Positions 1-7,352 of a stretch of DNA of 64,000 nt are shown here, piece by piece. Location: positions 154,247 to 218,246 of the forward strand of contig CAVUES010000010.1 in assembly GCA_963740555.1 (NCBI GenBank), written 5' to 3'. The stretch is from Mayfieldus sp963740555 (GTDB lineage: Bacteria > Actinomycetota > Thermoleophilia > Solirubrobacterales > 70-9). A program made the translations under genes and the position numbers. The notes below the pieces were generated by a model, which was not told where the DNA came from, searched no databases, and was given only the letters and a program-made list of their open reading frames with translations. The stretch's first letter is position 1; every line of letters begins with the position of its first letter.

Positions 1-2
1 GG

Positions 3-605
3 CGCTCGATCGCGCTCTCCTACGACCGCTTCCACGACTACGAGCGGACCATGCAGCTCAACTACTTCGGGCCGGTGAAGCTGATTCTGAAGCTGCTGCC
101 GATGATGCGGGAGCGAAAGGCCGGGCACCTGATCAACATCAGCTCGATCGGCGTGCAGACGAACACGCCGCGATTCTCTGCCTACGTGGCCTCGAAGGCG
201 GCGCTGGACGCGTTCTCGCGCTGCATCGCGTCGGAGATCATCGACGACGGCGTCCACATCACGACCATCCACATGCCGCTCGTCCGCACCCCGATGATCA
301 AGCCGACGAAGATGTACGACCGCTTCCCGACGATCACGCCCGAGAAGGCCGCGGACATGATCAGCGAGGCACTGATTCACAAGCCGAAGCGGATCGCCAC
401 CCCGATCGGGACCCTGGGCCAGCTGCTCTACGCGATCAACCCGAAGTCGATCGACTACATCCTCAACAGCGCCTACAAGCTGTTTCCCGACTCTCGGGCG
501 GCGAAGGGCGAGGAGAAAAAGGACCACCGCGTGCGGACCACCGACGAGGGGGCCTCCAACGAGCAGGTTGCATTCGCGTACCTGATGCGCGGCGTGCATT
601 GGTGA
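3..605 (+). CDS. SDR-family oxidoreductase, C-terminal part (5' end outside window)
   Basis: The reading frame is open from base 3, so the gene starts upstream of the window; an internal ATG lies at 51. It is the C-terminal part of a classical short-chain dehydrogenase: a beta strand with NISSIG supplies the catalytic Ser, followed by SAYVASKAALDAF with the Tyr-x3-Lys pair. After the fold comes a basic tail ending near RRAAKGEEKK-type residues and a short extension. The stretch HMPLVRTPMIKPT and the following TPEKAADMI resemble the C-terminal SDR domain of actinobacterial two-domain fatty acyl-CoA reductases (AcrA1 type), so the missing upstream part could hold an NAD_binding_4 reductase domain. 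That is inference. SDR identity is secure; the substrate is unknown. Confidence 0.85.
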   Translation, partial: RSIALSYDRFHDYERTMQLNYFGPVKLILKLLPMMRERKAGHLINISSIGVQTNTPRFSAYVASKAALDAFSRCIASEIIDDGVHITTIHMPLVRTPMIKPTKMYDRFPTITPEKAADMISEALIHKPKRIATPIGTLGQLLYAINPKSIDYILNSAYKLFPDSRAAKGEEKKDHRVRTTDEGASNEQVAFAYLMRGVHW

Positions 606-726
606 GGCCGCTGCAAACCGTCGCATCTCGGCGTCCTCAGCCTCGCGTCTCGCTCGCGTACGTCCTCAGTACGCTCGCTTCGCCGCTCGGCTTGCGTCCA
701 CCGACCTGCTCGGTTTTCGCGGCCTC
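604..726. repeat. Palindromic intergenic island with terminal inverted repeats
   Basis: The whole gap between the SDR stop and the next ATG is an imperfect palindrome. The outer ends GAGGCCGC (604-611) and GCGGCCTC (719-726) are perfect inverses, and the match extends inward with one gap through an AAACCG/CGGTTT pair. The centre holds GCGTAC and GTACGC around GTCCTCA. The minus strand also contains the GCGAAGC mini-hairpin core seen in the palindromic elements elsewhere in this window. No Shine-Dalgarno sequence precedes the ATG at 727. Confidence 0.7.
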
Positions 727-2412
727 ATGTCTGTAACCACCCGCAAGAGAAAGCATTGGGGTTGGGGCTATGCGGACCAGCAGCCCAGCCGGGCTGAGCT
801 GGAAGCCGCCGCGAAGGGGATCCGGGAGCGGCTCGGGCTTGGCGGCGAGGTGGCCGAACCGGTGCCGCTGGACCAGGTCGAGCTGGCGCCTTCGCGCCTG
901 CAAGCCCCGACCGCGCTGTCGGAGATCTTCAGCGACGCGCGCCACGAGCGCCTCAGCCACGCGCTCGGCAAGGCCTACCGCGACGTGGTGCGCGGCTTTC
1001 GCGGCGAGTTCCCAAACCCGCCCGACCTCGTCGCCCACCCCGGCGACGAATCGGAGCTGGAGGCGGTGCTGGACTTCTGCGCGCAGCAGGGCGCCGCGGC
1101 GATCCCCTACGGCGGCGGCACCAGCGTCGTCGGCGGGGTGGAGGCGCGGGTCGGAGACGATTACGGGGGCGCCGTTTCGATCGACCTCGCCAGGCTCGAC
1201 CGGGTGCTGGAGATCGATGGTGAGTCGCGGGCGGCCCGGATCCAGGCCGGCGCCGCCGGCCCCCGTCTGGAGGACCAGCTGCGCGATCGCGGCCTTACCC
1301 TGCGCCACTTCCCGCAGTCCTTCGAGTACTCGACCCTGGGAGGCTGGATCGCGACCCGCGCCGGCGGCCACTTCGCGACCCTCTACACCCACATCGACGA
1401 CCTGGTCGAGTCGGTGCGGGCGATCACTCCGCGCGGCGCCTGGGAGAGTCGCCGTCTTCCCGGCTCGGGCGCCGGGCCGTCTCCCGACCGCTTGCTTCTG
1501 GGCTCCGAAGGGATCCTGGGCGTGATCACCGAGGCGTGGGTTCGGCTCCAGGAGCGCCCGACCTTCAAGTCGTCGTGCGGCGTCGGCTTCGACGACTTCG
1601 GAGCTGGGGCTGGAGCCGTTCGGGAGATCTCCCAGGCAGGGCTCTATCCGGCCAATTGCCGCCTGCTCGACGCGCTGGAGGCCGAGACAACCGGCGCATC
1701 GCCCGGGCCGGGCAAGTCGCTTCTGGTTCTCGGCTTCGAGTCCGCCCACCACCCCGTCGACCACTGGATGGATCTGGCACTGGAGTGCGCCACCGACCAC
1801 GGCGGCGAACCGGGTGAGGTTCGCGCAACTAGGGCTGAGCAAGCAGGGCACCACCGCGGCACCCCCGGAAGCGGAGCTGAGGAGGTGCCGCGTATTGATT
1901 CAGGAGACGCCGTGACCTCCTGGCGCTCCGCATTCCTCGCGGCTCCATATCTGAGAGATACCTTCGTCGCCTGCGGTGTCCTCAGCGACACGTTCGAGAC
2001 CGCGATCACCTGGGACCGCTTCGAGGAGTTCCACTCGGTGGCGATCGCAGCGGCGCGAGCGAAGGTCGCCGAGGTCTCCGGAATCGCCGCCGACGGGCAG
2101 GGGTCCCCGCGGGTCAGCTGCCGCTTCACCCACGTCTACCCGGACGGGCCGGCGCCCTACTTCACGGTGCTGGCGCCGGCGGTGCGCGGCGGAGAGGTCG
2201 AGCAGTGGGACGAGATCAAGGCCGCCGCCTCGGAGGCGGTGATCGAGGGCGGCGGGACGATCACCCACCATCACGCCGTCGGCCGCGATCATCGGCCCTG
2301 GTACGACCGGCAGCGCCCCGACCGGTTCGCCGAGGCGCTGTGGGCCGCAAAGGCGGCGGTCGACCCGACCGGGATCCTCAACCCGGGCGTGCTGGTCGAT
2401 CCAGCCCGGTAG
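727..2412 (+). CDS. FAD-binding oxidase, alkyldihydroxyacetonephosphate synthase-like
   Basis: A 561-residue flavoprotein of the FAD_binding_4/FAD-oxidase_C family. It starts RKRKHWGWG, typical of actinobacterial AGPS-like proteins. The PCMH-type FAD-binding domain spans about residues 97-275, with PYGGGTSVVGG at 127-137 and a second FAD-contact stretch from GGWIATRAGGH near 205. The C-terminal part has ITHHHAVGRDH and ends DPTGILNPGVL, as in the family. Animal AGPS makes ether-lipid precursors; bacterial members may oxidise other 2-hydroxy acids, so the substrate is open. Odd feature: residues about 368-390 (TRAEQAGHHRGTPGSGAEE...) form an in-frame copy of the palindromic element also found in nuo genes, placed in a variable loop before the conserved WRSAFLAAPYLRD block. 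Confidence 0.85.
   Translation: MSVTTRKRKHWGWGYADQQPSRAELEAAAKGIRERLGLGGEVAEPVPLDQVELAPSRLQAPTALSEIFSDARHERLSHALGKAYRDVVRGFRGEFPNPPDLVAHPGDESELEAVLDFCAQQGAAAIPYGGGTSVVGGVEARVGDDYGGAVSIDLARLDRVLEIDGESRAARIQAGAAGPRLEDQLRDRGLTLRHFPQSFEYSTLGGWIATRAGGHFATLYTHIDDLVESVRAITPRGAWESRRLPGSGAGPSPDRLLLGSEGILGVITEAWVRLQERPTFKSSCGVGFDDFGAGAGAVREISQAGLYPANCRLLDALEAETTGASPGPGKSLLVLGFESAHHPVDHWMDLALECATDHGGEPGEVRATRAEQAGHHRGTPGSGAEEVPRIDSGDAVTSWRSAFLAAPYLRDTFVACGVLSDTFETAITWDRFEEFHSVAIAAARAKVAEVSGIAADGQGSPRVSCRFTHVYPDGPAPYFTVLAPAVRGGEVEQWDEIKAAASEAVIEGGGTITHHHAVGRDHRPWYDRQRPDRFAEALWAAKAAVDPTGILNPGVLVDPAR
1834..1893 (+). repeat. Palindromic coding element, copy A (in FAD oxidase)
   Basis: This 60-nt copy matches the nuoE copy at about 51 of 60 positions. 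Its stem is CGCGGCACC / GGTGCCGCG, around the 20-nt loop CCCGGAAGCGGAGCTGAGGA, which is identical to the loop in the nuoE and nuoJ copies. Relative to those copies three stem base pairs are changed on both sides, so pairing is kept. It is translated in the same frame (AEQ-GHH-PGSGAEE). Confidence 0.85.
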
Positions 2413-2494
2413 GCCGCGTTCCCCGGCGCTACCCTTTCGCGACCGCGATTGCCCCGACCGGGCGTCTTCCGCCCGCCCGGCCGGGCACCAGTCC

Positions 2495-3478
2495 ATGGAG
2501 ACGATCACAGACGAACACCCCACCGTCCGCGAGGACGAGGACGAGGCGGCCGAGTCCCGTCCGCTTGCTCGTCCGCAACCCGAGACGACCGATTCGGTGC
2601 CGGCGCGCCCACCGCTGCGCGCGACGCTGGTCGCGATCCGGCCCAAGGAGTGGATCAAGAACGTCCTCGTGTTCGCTGGGCTCATGTTCGGTCGCAAGTT
2701 CCACGATCCCGGTGCGGTCGCCGACGCGATGTCGACCTTCATCGCTTTCTGCGCGATCTCCAGCGCCGGTTATCTGATCAACGACCTAAACGACGTCGAG
2801 TTCGACCGGGCGCACCCGAGCAAGCGCAACCGCCCGATCGCCCGGGGCGAGCTCGTCGAGCGGACCGCCGTCAGCCTCGCGATTGCGCTGACGGCCGCCG
2901 CATTGGCACTTTCTTTCGCCGCCGTCAGCTGGCAGGTCGGCCTGATGGTCGCCGGTTACGGCGTCGCCCAGCTCGCCTACAGCTTCGGGCTCAAGCAGAT
3001 CGTGATCGTCGACGTGATGACGATCGCCGGACTTTTCATCCTCCGCGTCGCCGCCGGTGCCCAGGCGGTCGATGTGCACGCCTCTGAGTGGCTGATCCTC
3101 TGCACCGGCATGCTCGCCTGCTTCCTCGGCTTCACCAAGCGCCGCCAGGAAGCGGTCTCCGAGCTTCACCAGGGGACCGAGAGCCGCCCCGTGCTTGAGC
3201 ACTACTCACTGCCGTTCCTCGACCAGATGGTCGCGATGGTGACCGCCGGCACGGTCCTCACCTACGCGATCTACACGGTCAACTCGCCCCTGATCGGCAA
3301 CCAGATGATGTGGACGATCCCGCCCGTCGTCTACGGGTTGTTCCGCTACCTCTATCTGATCTACGACCGCTCCGACGACCGCTCGACCGCAGCGATCGTC
3401 AGCGAGGACAAGGGCATGATCGCCGCCGGCGCCACCTTCGCGATCGTCGCCTTCCTGCTGCTCTACGTCTTCAACTAG
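2495..3478 (+). CDS. UbiA prenyltransferase, decaprenyl-phosphate phosphoribosyltransferase-like
   Basis: A 327-residue membrane prenyltransferase. An acidic, disordered N-terminus of about 40 residues precedes RATLVAIRPKEWIKNVLVFAGL, the signature start of DPPR-synthase-type UbiA proteins (mycobacterial Rv3806c, which makes decaprenylphosphoryl-5-phosphoribose for arabinan synthesis). The first Asp-rich motif is NDLNDVEFD (residues 96-104) followed by KRNRPIARG; the second region is YSFGLKQIVIVDVM. About eight or nine hydrophobic helices follow, ending LLLYVFN. No embB/embC or dprE genes are visible nearby, so use of the product for a cell-wall arabinan is not supported by context. The ATG start follows the FAD oxidase stop by 82 nt. 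Confidence 0.85.
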   Translation: METITDEHPTVREDEDEAAESRPLARPQPETTDSVPARPPLRATLVAIRPKEWIKNVLVFAGLMFGRKFHDPGAVADAMSTFIAFCAISSAGYLINDLNDVEFDRAHPSKRNRPIARGELVERTAVSLAIALTAAALALSFAAVSWQVGLMVAGYGVAQLAYSFGLKQIVIVDVMTIAGLFILRVAAGAQAVDVHASEWLILCTGMLACFLGFTKRRQEAVSELHQGTESRPVLEHYSLPFLDQMVAMVTAGTVLTYAIYTVNSPLIGNQMMWTIPPVVYGLFRYLYLIYDRSDDRSTAAIVSEDKGMIAAGATFAIVAFLLLYVFN

Positions 3479-3499
3479 CCCGCGCGTCAGGCGACACGC

Positions 3500-3862
3500 C
3501 TAGTGCGAGCGGCCCTCGTGGGGGTCGGCCGGCTGCGCCGCACCGGCATGAATCGGCAGGTCGGAGGCCAGCCCGACCTTGCCCGCGCGGGTGAACTGGA
3601 CGTCGACGGTCTCGTGCTTGCGGTAGGTGCCCGCGATGCCGGCCAGCATCGACAGCCAGCGGACCCCGGTCAGCTTCTTCTCCTTCAGGATCGGGCGAGC
3701 AAAGACGATTTCGCCGCCGCGCACCCGGTAGTCGTCGCCCTCGCTCTGCTCGATGCCGTTGATGAAGACCGCGAAGGGGGGCTCGGCACCGGCCGGCAGC
3801 CTGACGCGATTGCCGACCTCGATGCTGCCCTCGGGCACCCGATCGCTCGTGCCGGAGCTCAT
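3500..3862 (-). CDS. Conserved hypothetical protein downstream of gltA
   Basis: 120 residues, mostly beta-strand-like with no membrane segment. Visible features: a central FINGIEQSEGDDYRVRGGEIVFARPI, read as an 'expected value/declared parameter' beta module, then KKLTGVRWLSMLAGIAGTYRKHETVDVQFT and a Pro/His-rich tail. I do not recognise a family with known function. The ATG overlaps the stop of the upstream gene by 4 nt (ATGA), so it is translated as the last gene of the gltA-orf-orf cluster. It ends 21 nt from the convergent UbiA gene. Reading frame and coupling make a real gene likely. Confidence 0.7.
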   Translation of the reverse strand: MSSGTSDRVPEGSIEVGNRVRLPAGAEPPFAVFINGIEQSEGDDYRVRGGEIVFARPILKEKKLTGVRWLSMLAGIAGTYRKHETVDVQFTRAGKVGLASDLPIHAGAAQPADPHEGRSH

Positions 3863-4221
3863 TGGCTCGGCCGGGAGAGCGCCTCGCCGACCGCCTCGAA
3901 TGGGCTCTGGCCATCCCGCAGCTCGAGCTGCGTTCGCCGCATCCCACCCCTGTAGGGGACCAGGGACCCGTCGCCCATCACGTCGATGCCGGCGTCGCGG
4001 CCCCGCAACATGCCGCCGGACGAGATCTCCAGCCGCGCGTGCACCTGCTCAGCGGGCTCGAAGTCACGCAGCGAACCCACTCGGTCCAGCGGGCCCTCGG
4101 AGCGGATTGCCTCGGCTTGGCGCCGCAGCTCGTCGATTGCCTGCTCGAGGCCCGCCATCCGCCGGCGGTCGACGTCCGAGCCGTGGCGCACGGTCAACGT
4201 GTAGCGGCCGTTCCTCCCCAT
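3859..4221 (-). CDS. Conserved hypothetical protein between gltA and the 3500-3862 gene
   Basis: 120 residues. It opens MGRNGRYTLTVRHGSDVDR, then a helical stretch (LEQAIDELRRQAEAIRSEG), then beta-like segments EQVHARLEISSGGMLRGRDAGIDVMGDGSLVPYRGGMRRTQLEL. No Cys, no membrane span, no known catalytic motif. It starts 15 nt after the gltA stop and overlaps the next gene by 4 nt, so the three genes probably form one transcript. Function unknown; a small cytosolic partner protein is the most I can say. Confidence 0.7.
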   Translation of the reverse strand: MGRNGRYTLTVRHGSDVDRRRMAGLEQAIDELRRQAEAIRSEGPLDRVGSLRDFEPAEQVHARLEISSGGMLRGRDAGIDVMGDGSLVPYRGGMRRTQLELRDGQSPFEAVGEALSRPSQ

Positions 4222-4236
4222 CGCTCGGGGTGCGGC

Positions 4237-5637
4237 TCAGGCGCCGCGGCGCTGGCGCTTTGGCCGCCGCGCCGGCGGGCCGACGATCTTCTCGGGCCCC
4301 TCGCGCTCGGCGATCGGCACGTAGTCGCGGTCGAGCTCGCCGGTGTAGATCTGGCGCGGACGCGCGATCTTCTGTTCCGGATCGTCGTTCATCTCCATCC
4401 ACTGCGAGATCCAGCCGGACGTGCGCGGGATCGCGAAGATCACCGTGAACATGTCGGTTGGGATCTGCAGCGCCTCGTAGATGATCCCCGAGTAGAAGTC
4501 GACGTTGGGGAACAGCTTGCGCTCAACGAAGTACTCGTCCTCCAGGGCGTTCTTCTCGAGCTCGGTGGCGATCTCGATCAGCGGGTTGTACTCGGTTGCG
4601 TCGAACACCTCGTACGCGTGGTCGCGGATGATCCGGGCACGGGGGTCGTAGTTCTTGTAGACCCGGTGGCCGAAGCCCATCAGCCGCTCGTCGCGGCTCT
4701 TCACCTTCTCGAGGAAGTCCGGGATGTTCTCCGGGGTCTCTATGCGCCGCAGCATCCGCAGCACCGCCTCGTTGGCGCCGCCGTGCAACGGCCCGTAGAG
4801 CGCCCCGACGCCGGCGGCCACCGCCGAGTAGGGGTCGACCTGCGAGGAGCCGACGCTGCGCACCGCGTTGGTGGAGCAGTTCTGCTCGTGGTCGGCGTGG
4901 AGGATGAAGAGCGTGTCGAGGGCCTTTGCCACGCGCGGATCGGGCTCGTACTTGACCTCGGTCTTCTTGTAGAGCATCGAGAGGAAGTTGCCGGGATAGG
5001 AGAGATCGTTGTCCGGATACACGTAGGGCAGCCCCATGTTGTGGCGGTAGGCGAAGGCGGCCAGGGTCGGCACCTTGGCGATCAGCCGGATCGCCGCCAT
5101 GTAGCGCTCCTCGGGATCGTCGATGCGCTTGGCGTCGGGATAGAAGGTCGAGAGGGCGCCGACGCCAGAGAGCAACATGCCCATCGGGTGGGCGTCGTAG
5201 CGGAAGGTCTCGAAGAGGTTCTTGATGTCCTCGTGGACGAAGGTGTGGTGGGTGACGTCGAAGACCCAGCGGTCGAGCTGCGGTTGGGTGGGCAGCTCGC
5301 CGAAGACGAGCAGGTAGGCGACCTCGAGATAGCTGGACCGCTCGCAGAGCTGCTCGATCGGGATCCCGCGGTGCTGGAGGATCCCCGCCTCGCCGTCTAT
5401 GTAGGTGATCGCGGAACGGCAGGAGGCCGTGTTGGTGAACGCCGGGTCGTAGGCCATGAGGCCGAAGTCGTCCTCGGAGACCTTGATCTGGCGCAGGTCC
5501 ATCGCCCGCACCGTGCCGTCGGTGACCTCCAGCTCATAGGTCTGGCCGGTCCGGTTGTCGGTGATACTGAGCGAGTCGCCGTCGGCGCGGGACGCGCCGT
5601 CCACCGATGCATCCTGGGTCTGCTGCTCTGTGGCCAT
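4237..5637 (-). CDS. gltA: Citrate synthase
   Basis: 466 residues. It condenses oxaloacetate and acetyl-CoA to citrate, the entry to the TCA cycle. The typical N-terminal beta module (DNRTGQTYELEV...IKVSEDDFGLMAYDPAFTNTASC) marks a long, hexameric-type (GltA) enzyme. Catalytic landmarks are visible: HADHEQNCSTNAVRSVGSS with the first active-site His region, LHGGANEAVLRML, GFGHRVYKNYDPRARII with the second His, and NVDFYSGIIYEALQIP with the catalytic Asp, followed by the CoA/oxaloacetate Arg in RTSGWISQW. A basic tail (PARRPKRQRRGA) ends the protein. The ATG start faces ubiE divergently across an 82-nt AT-richer gap with palindromes. Confidence 0.96.
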   Translation of the reverse strand: MATEQQTQDASVDGASRADGDSLSITDNRTGQTYELEVTDGTVRAMDLRQIKVSEDDFGLMAYDPAFTNTASCRSAITYIDGEAGILQHRGIPIEQLCERSSYLEVAYLLVFGELPTQPQLDRWVFDVTHHTFVHEDIKNLFETFRYDAHPMGMLLSGVGALSTFYPDAKRIDDPEERYMAAIRLIAKVPTLAAFAYRHNMGLPYVYPDNDLSYPGNFLSMLYKKTEVKYEPDPRVAKALDTLFILHADHEQNCSTNAVRSVGSSQVDPYSAVAAGVGALYGPLHGGANEAVLRMLRRIETPENIPDFLEKVKSRDERLMGFGHRVYKNYDPRARIIRDHAYEVFDATEYNPLIEIATELEKNALEDEYFVERKLFPNVDFYSGIIYEALQIPTDMFTVIFAIPRTSGWISQWMEMNDDPEQKIARPRQIYTGELDRDYVPIAEREGPEKIVGPPARRPKRQRRGA

Positions 5638-5661
5638 GGCCTCTCCTAGACCTCGATTGCC

Positions 5662-5707
5662 TTGAATTCAAATTCTCGCAGCTTGGCTGTGCCGAGCGTG
5701 GAGAATT
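5662..5707. promoter_or_regulatory. Candidate operator in the gltA/ubiE divergent gap
   Basis: The gap has a perfect 10-nt palindrome TTGAATTCAA (5662-5671) and an inverted pair AATTCTC (5671-5677) / GAGAATT (5701-5707). This is the most AT-rich stretch nearby, suiting a shared promoter/operator. No regulator is identified; the role is inferred from position and symmetry only. Confidence 0.35.
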
Positions 5708-5719
5708 CACAACACCGTC

Positions 5720-6466
5720 GTGGAAGAGATCGCCCCCGAGATGCCGAACGGCGCCCAGCGCAAGCGACACGCCATGCAGCTTTTCGAGGGACTGCCGGAC
5801 CGCTACGACGAGCTCGGCGCGGCGCTGAGCTTCGGCCAGGACCCGCGCTGGCGCCGAGCGATGGTGTCGGCCGTCCAAGCCGCGCCGCGCGACCGCGTGC
5901 TCGACGTGGCGACCGGAACCGGCCTCGTCGCCCAACAGCTCGTCAACCGCTACGGCTGCCGCGTGGTCGGCCTCGACCAGAGCGCGGCGATGCTGTCTCG
6001 AGCCGAAGCGAAGCTGGCAGCCGACCCCAAGCTCTCAGGTCGGTTCGAACTGATGAGAGGCGAGGCGGAGCGCCTGCCGTTCGCCGATGCCGAGTTCGAC
6101 CACCTCACGTTCACCTACCTGCTGCGCTACGTGGATGATCCGGAGGCGACGCTGCGCGAGCTGGCACGGGTCGTGAAGCCCGGGGGGCGGATCGGGTCGC
6201 TGGAGTTCTGCGTTCCCCAGTCGCCTCTGGTCTGGCCCTGGCGGCTCTACACGCGGGTCGGCCTCCCGGCGCTGGGAAGGCTAGCCGGGCGCGACTGGTA
6301 CGCGGTGGGCCGCTTCCTCGGGCCGAGCATCGAGAGTTTCTATGCCCGGTGGCCGCTGGGGCGCCAGCTTCAGTTGTGGAGGGATGCCGGCATCGAGTCG
6401 ACGCGAGCGCGCCGCATGAGCTTCGGTGCCGGCGTCGTGATCTGGGGGGTGCGCGGTGAAGGCTGA
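5720..6466 (+). CDS. ubiE: Demethylmenaquinone methyltransferase (UbiE/MenG family)
   Basis: 248 residues from a GTG start. It probably performs the last step of menaquinone synthesis, SAM-dependent C-methylation of demethylmenaquinone. SAM-binding motif I is RVLDVATGTGLVAQQL near residue 58; the acidic end of strand 2 is VVGLDQSAAM; the family block RGEAERLPFADAEFDHLTFTYLLRYVDDPEATLRELARVVKPGG follows around 118-155. The C-terminal part has YTRVGLPALGRL and SFGAGVVIWGV as in UbiE. Its coding end overlaps the next UbiA-like gene by 11 nt, so the two are co-translated. The complex I operon later in the window would use a menaquinone pool. Confidence 0.88.
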   Translation: MEEIAPEMPNGAQRKRHAMQLFEGLPDRYDELGAALSFGQDPRWRRAMVSAVQAAPRDRVLDVATGTGLVAQQLVNRYGCRVVGLDQSAAMLSRAEAKLAADPKLSGRFELMRGEAERLPFADAEFDHLTFTYLLRYVDDPEATLRELARVVKPGGRIGSLEFCVPQSPLVWPWRLYTRVGLPALGRLAGRDWYAVGRFLGPSIESFYARWPLGRQLQLWRDAGIESTRARRMSFGAGVVIWGVRGEG

Positions 6467-7229
6467 GGCGGCGGCCGAAGCGGCGCCGAGCCAAACGCAG
6501 AGGCCGGCGTTCTACGCGCTGCGCCCCGGTGGCTGGCGCGACGTGGTGACGCTTCTGCACCCGCCCTACACCCTTTGGCATCTGAGCTATGTGGCGATCG
6601 GGGCCGCCGCCGCGCCGCAGATCCACGCCGACCGGCTCGCCGCCGCCCTCGCCGCGTTCTTCCTGGCGGTCGGAGTGAGCGCGCACTCGCTCGACGAGCT
6701 CAACGGGCGCCCGCTGGGAACCCGGATCTCCGGCCGCGCCCTGGTCGCCCTCGCCGCCGTGGGATTGGGTGCAGCGATCGCGATCGGTGTCGCCGGCGTG
6801 ATCGTCGTCTCGGCATCGTTGGCGCCCCTCGTCGCCGCGGGCGGCTTCTTCGTCGTCGCTTACAACCTCGAGCTCTTCGGTGGGCGTCTCCACAACGACT
6901 TCTGGTTTGCCGCTGCCTGGGGGGCCTTTCCGGCGCTGGTGGGTTGGTGGTCGAACGCGCTCGGTGTGGTCGACGCGGGCGCGGGGTTGGCCGCAGCGGG
7001 CGCGGTGGCCGGCTGCTTCTGGTTGACCGCGGCGCAGCGGCGCCTCTCGACCCCGGTGCGCGAGCTGCGGCGACGCACGGCATCGGTCAGCGGCGAGCAG
7101 AGGCTGGCCGACGGAACGGTGCGCGAGCTGAGCGTCGCCGGCCTGACCGGGCCACTGGACGGGGCGCTGCGGGCGCTCTCGCTGGCGGTGCCGCTGCTGG
7201 CCGTCGGGTTGGTTGCTCTACGAATCTAG
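6456..7229 (+). CDS. Divergent UbiA-like integral membrane protein
   Basis: 257 residues, GTG start overlapping ubiE. About seven or eight hydrophobic segments with UbiA-like layout: LHPPYTLWHLSYVAIGAAAAP, then AHSLDELNGRPLGTRISGRAL where active UbiA enzymes have NDxxDxxxD, then YNLELFGGRLHNDFWFAAAWGAFPALVGWW at the second-motif position. Only part of the first Asp-rich motif is left (LDE), so prenyltransferase chemistry may be altered or lost. The C-terminal part carries a soluble loop RRLSTPVRELRRRTASV. Coupling to ubiE suggests a quinone or lipid role; this is inference. It could also be a non-enzymatic membrane homologue. Confidence 0.65.
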   Translation: MKAEAAAEAAPSQTQRPAFYALRPGGWRDVVTLLHPPYTLWHLSYVAIGAAAAPQIHADRLAAALAAFFLAVGVSAHSLDELNGRPLGTRISGRALVALAAVGLGAAIAIGVAGVIVVSASLAPLVAAGGFFVVAYNLELFGGRLHNDFWFAAAWGAFPALVGWWSNALGVVDAGAGLAAAGAVAGCFWLTAAQRRLSTPVRELRRRTASVSGEQRLADGTVRELSVAGLTGPLDGALRALSLAVPLLAVGLVALRI

Positions 7230-7234
7230 TGCGG

Positions 7235-7346
7235 CGGCGACACCGCCTGACCTCCACTTGCGGTCGCTTCGCGACCTGACTTGCACCTGCGGCGACACTC
7301 TGTGTCGCCGCCCGACCATCACAGCGCCGCGGTGCAACGCCGCGGC
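7235..7346. repeat. Multi-hairpin intergenic unit, copy 1 (between convergent genes)
   Basis: Several consecutive hairpins fill the gap: GGCGG-CCGCC, then GGTCGC-ttc-GCGACC following ACTTGC, then a perfect 10-bp stem GCGGCGACAC-tct-GTGTCGCCGC, then GCCGCGG-tgcaacg-CCGCGGC. The same order and motifs recur at 27840-27962. It separates two convergent genes and could terminate both. Confidence 0.75.
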
Positions 7347-7352
7347 ACAAGA

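Noticed and set aside
1834..1893. Frameshift or sequencing error in the FAD oxidase loop
   Set aside because: The odd loop matches the element copies in nuo genes at DNA level and keeps frame, so it is an insertion, not an error.
3862..5649. 595-residue open frame antisense to gltA
   Set aside because: It is the shadow of the citrate synthase gene; the opposite strand carries all catalytic motifs, and the long antisense frame follows from high GC at third positions.
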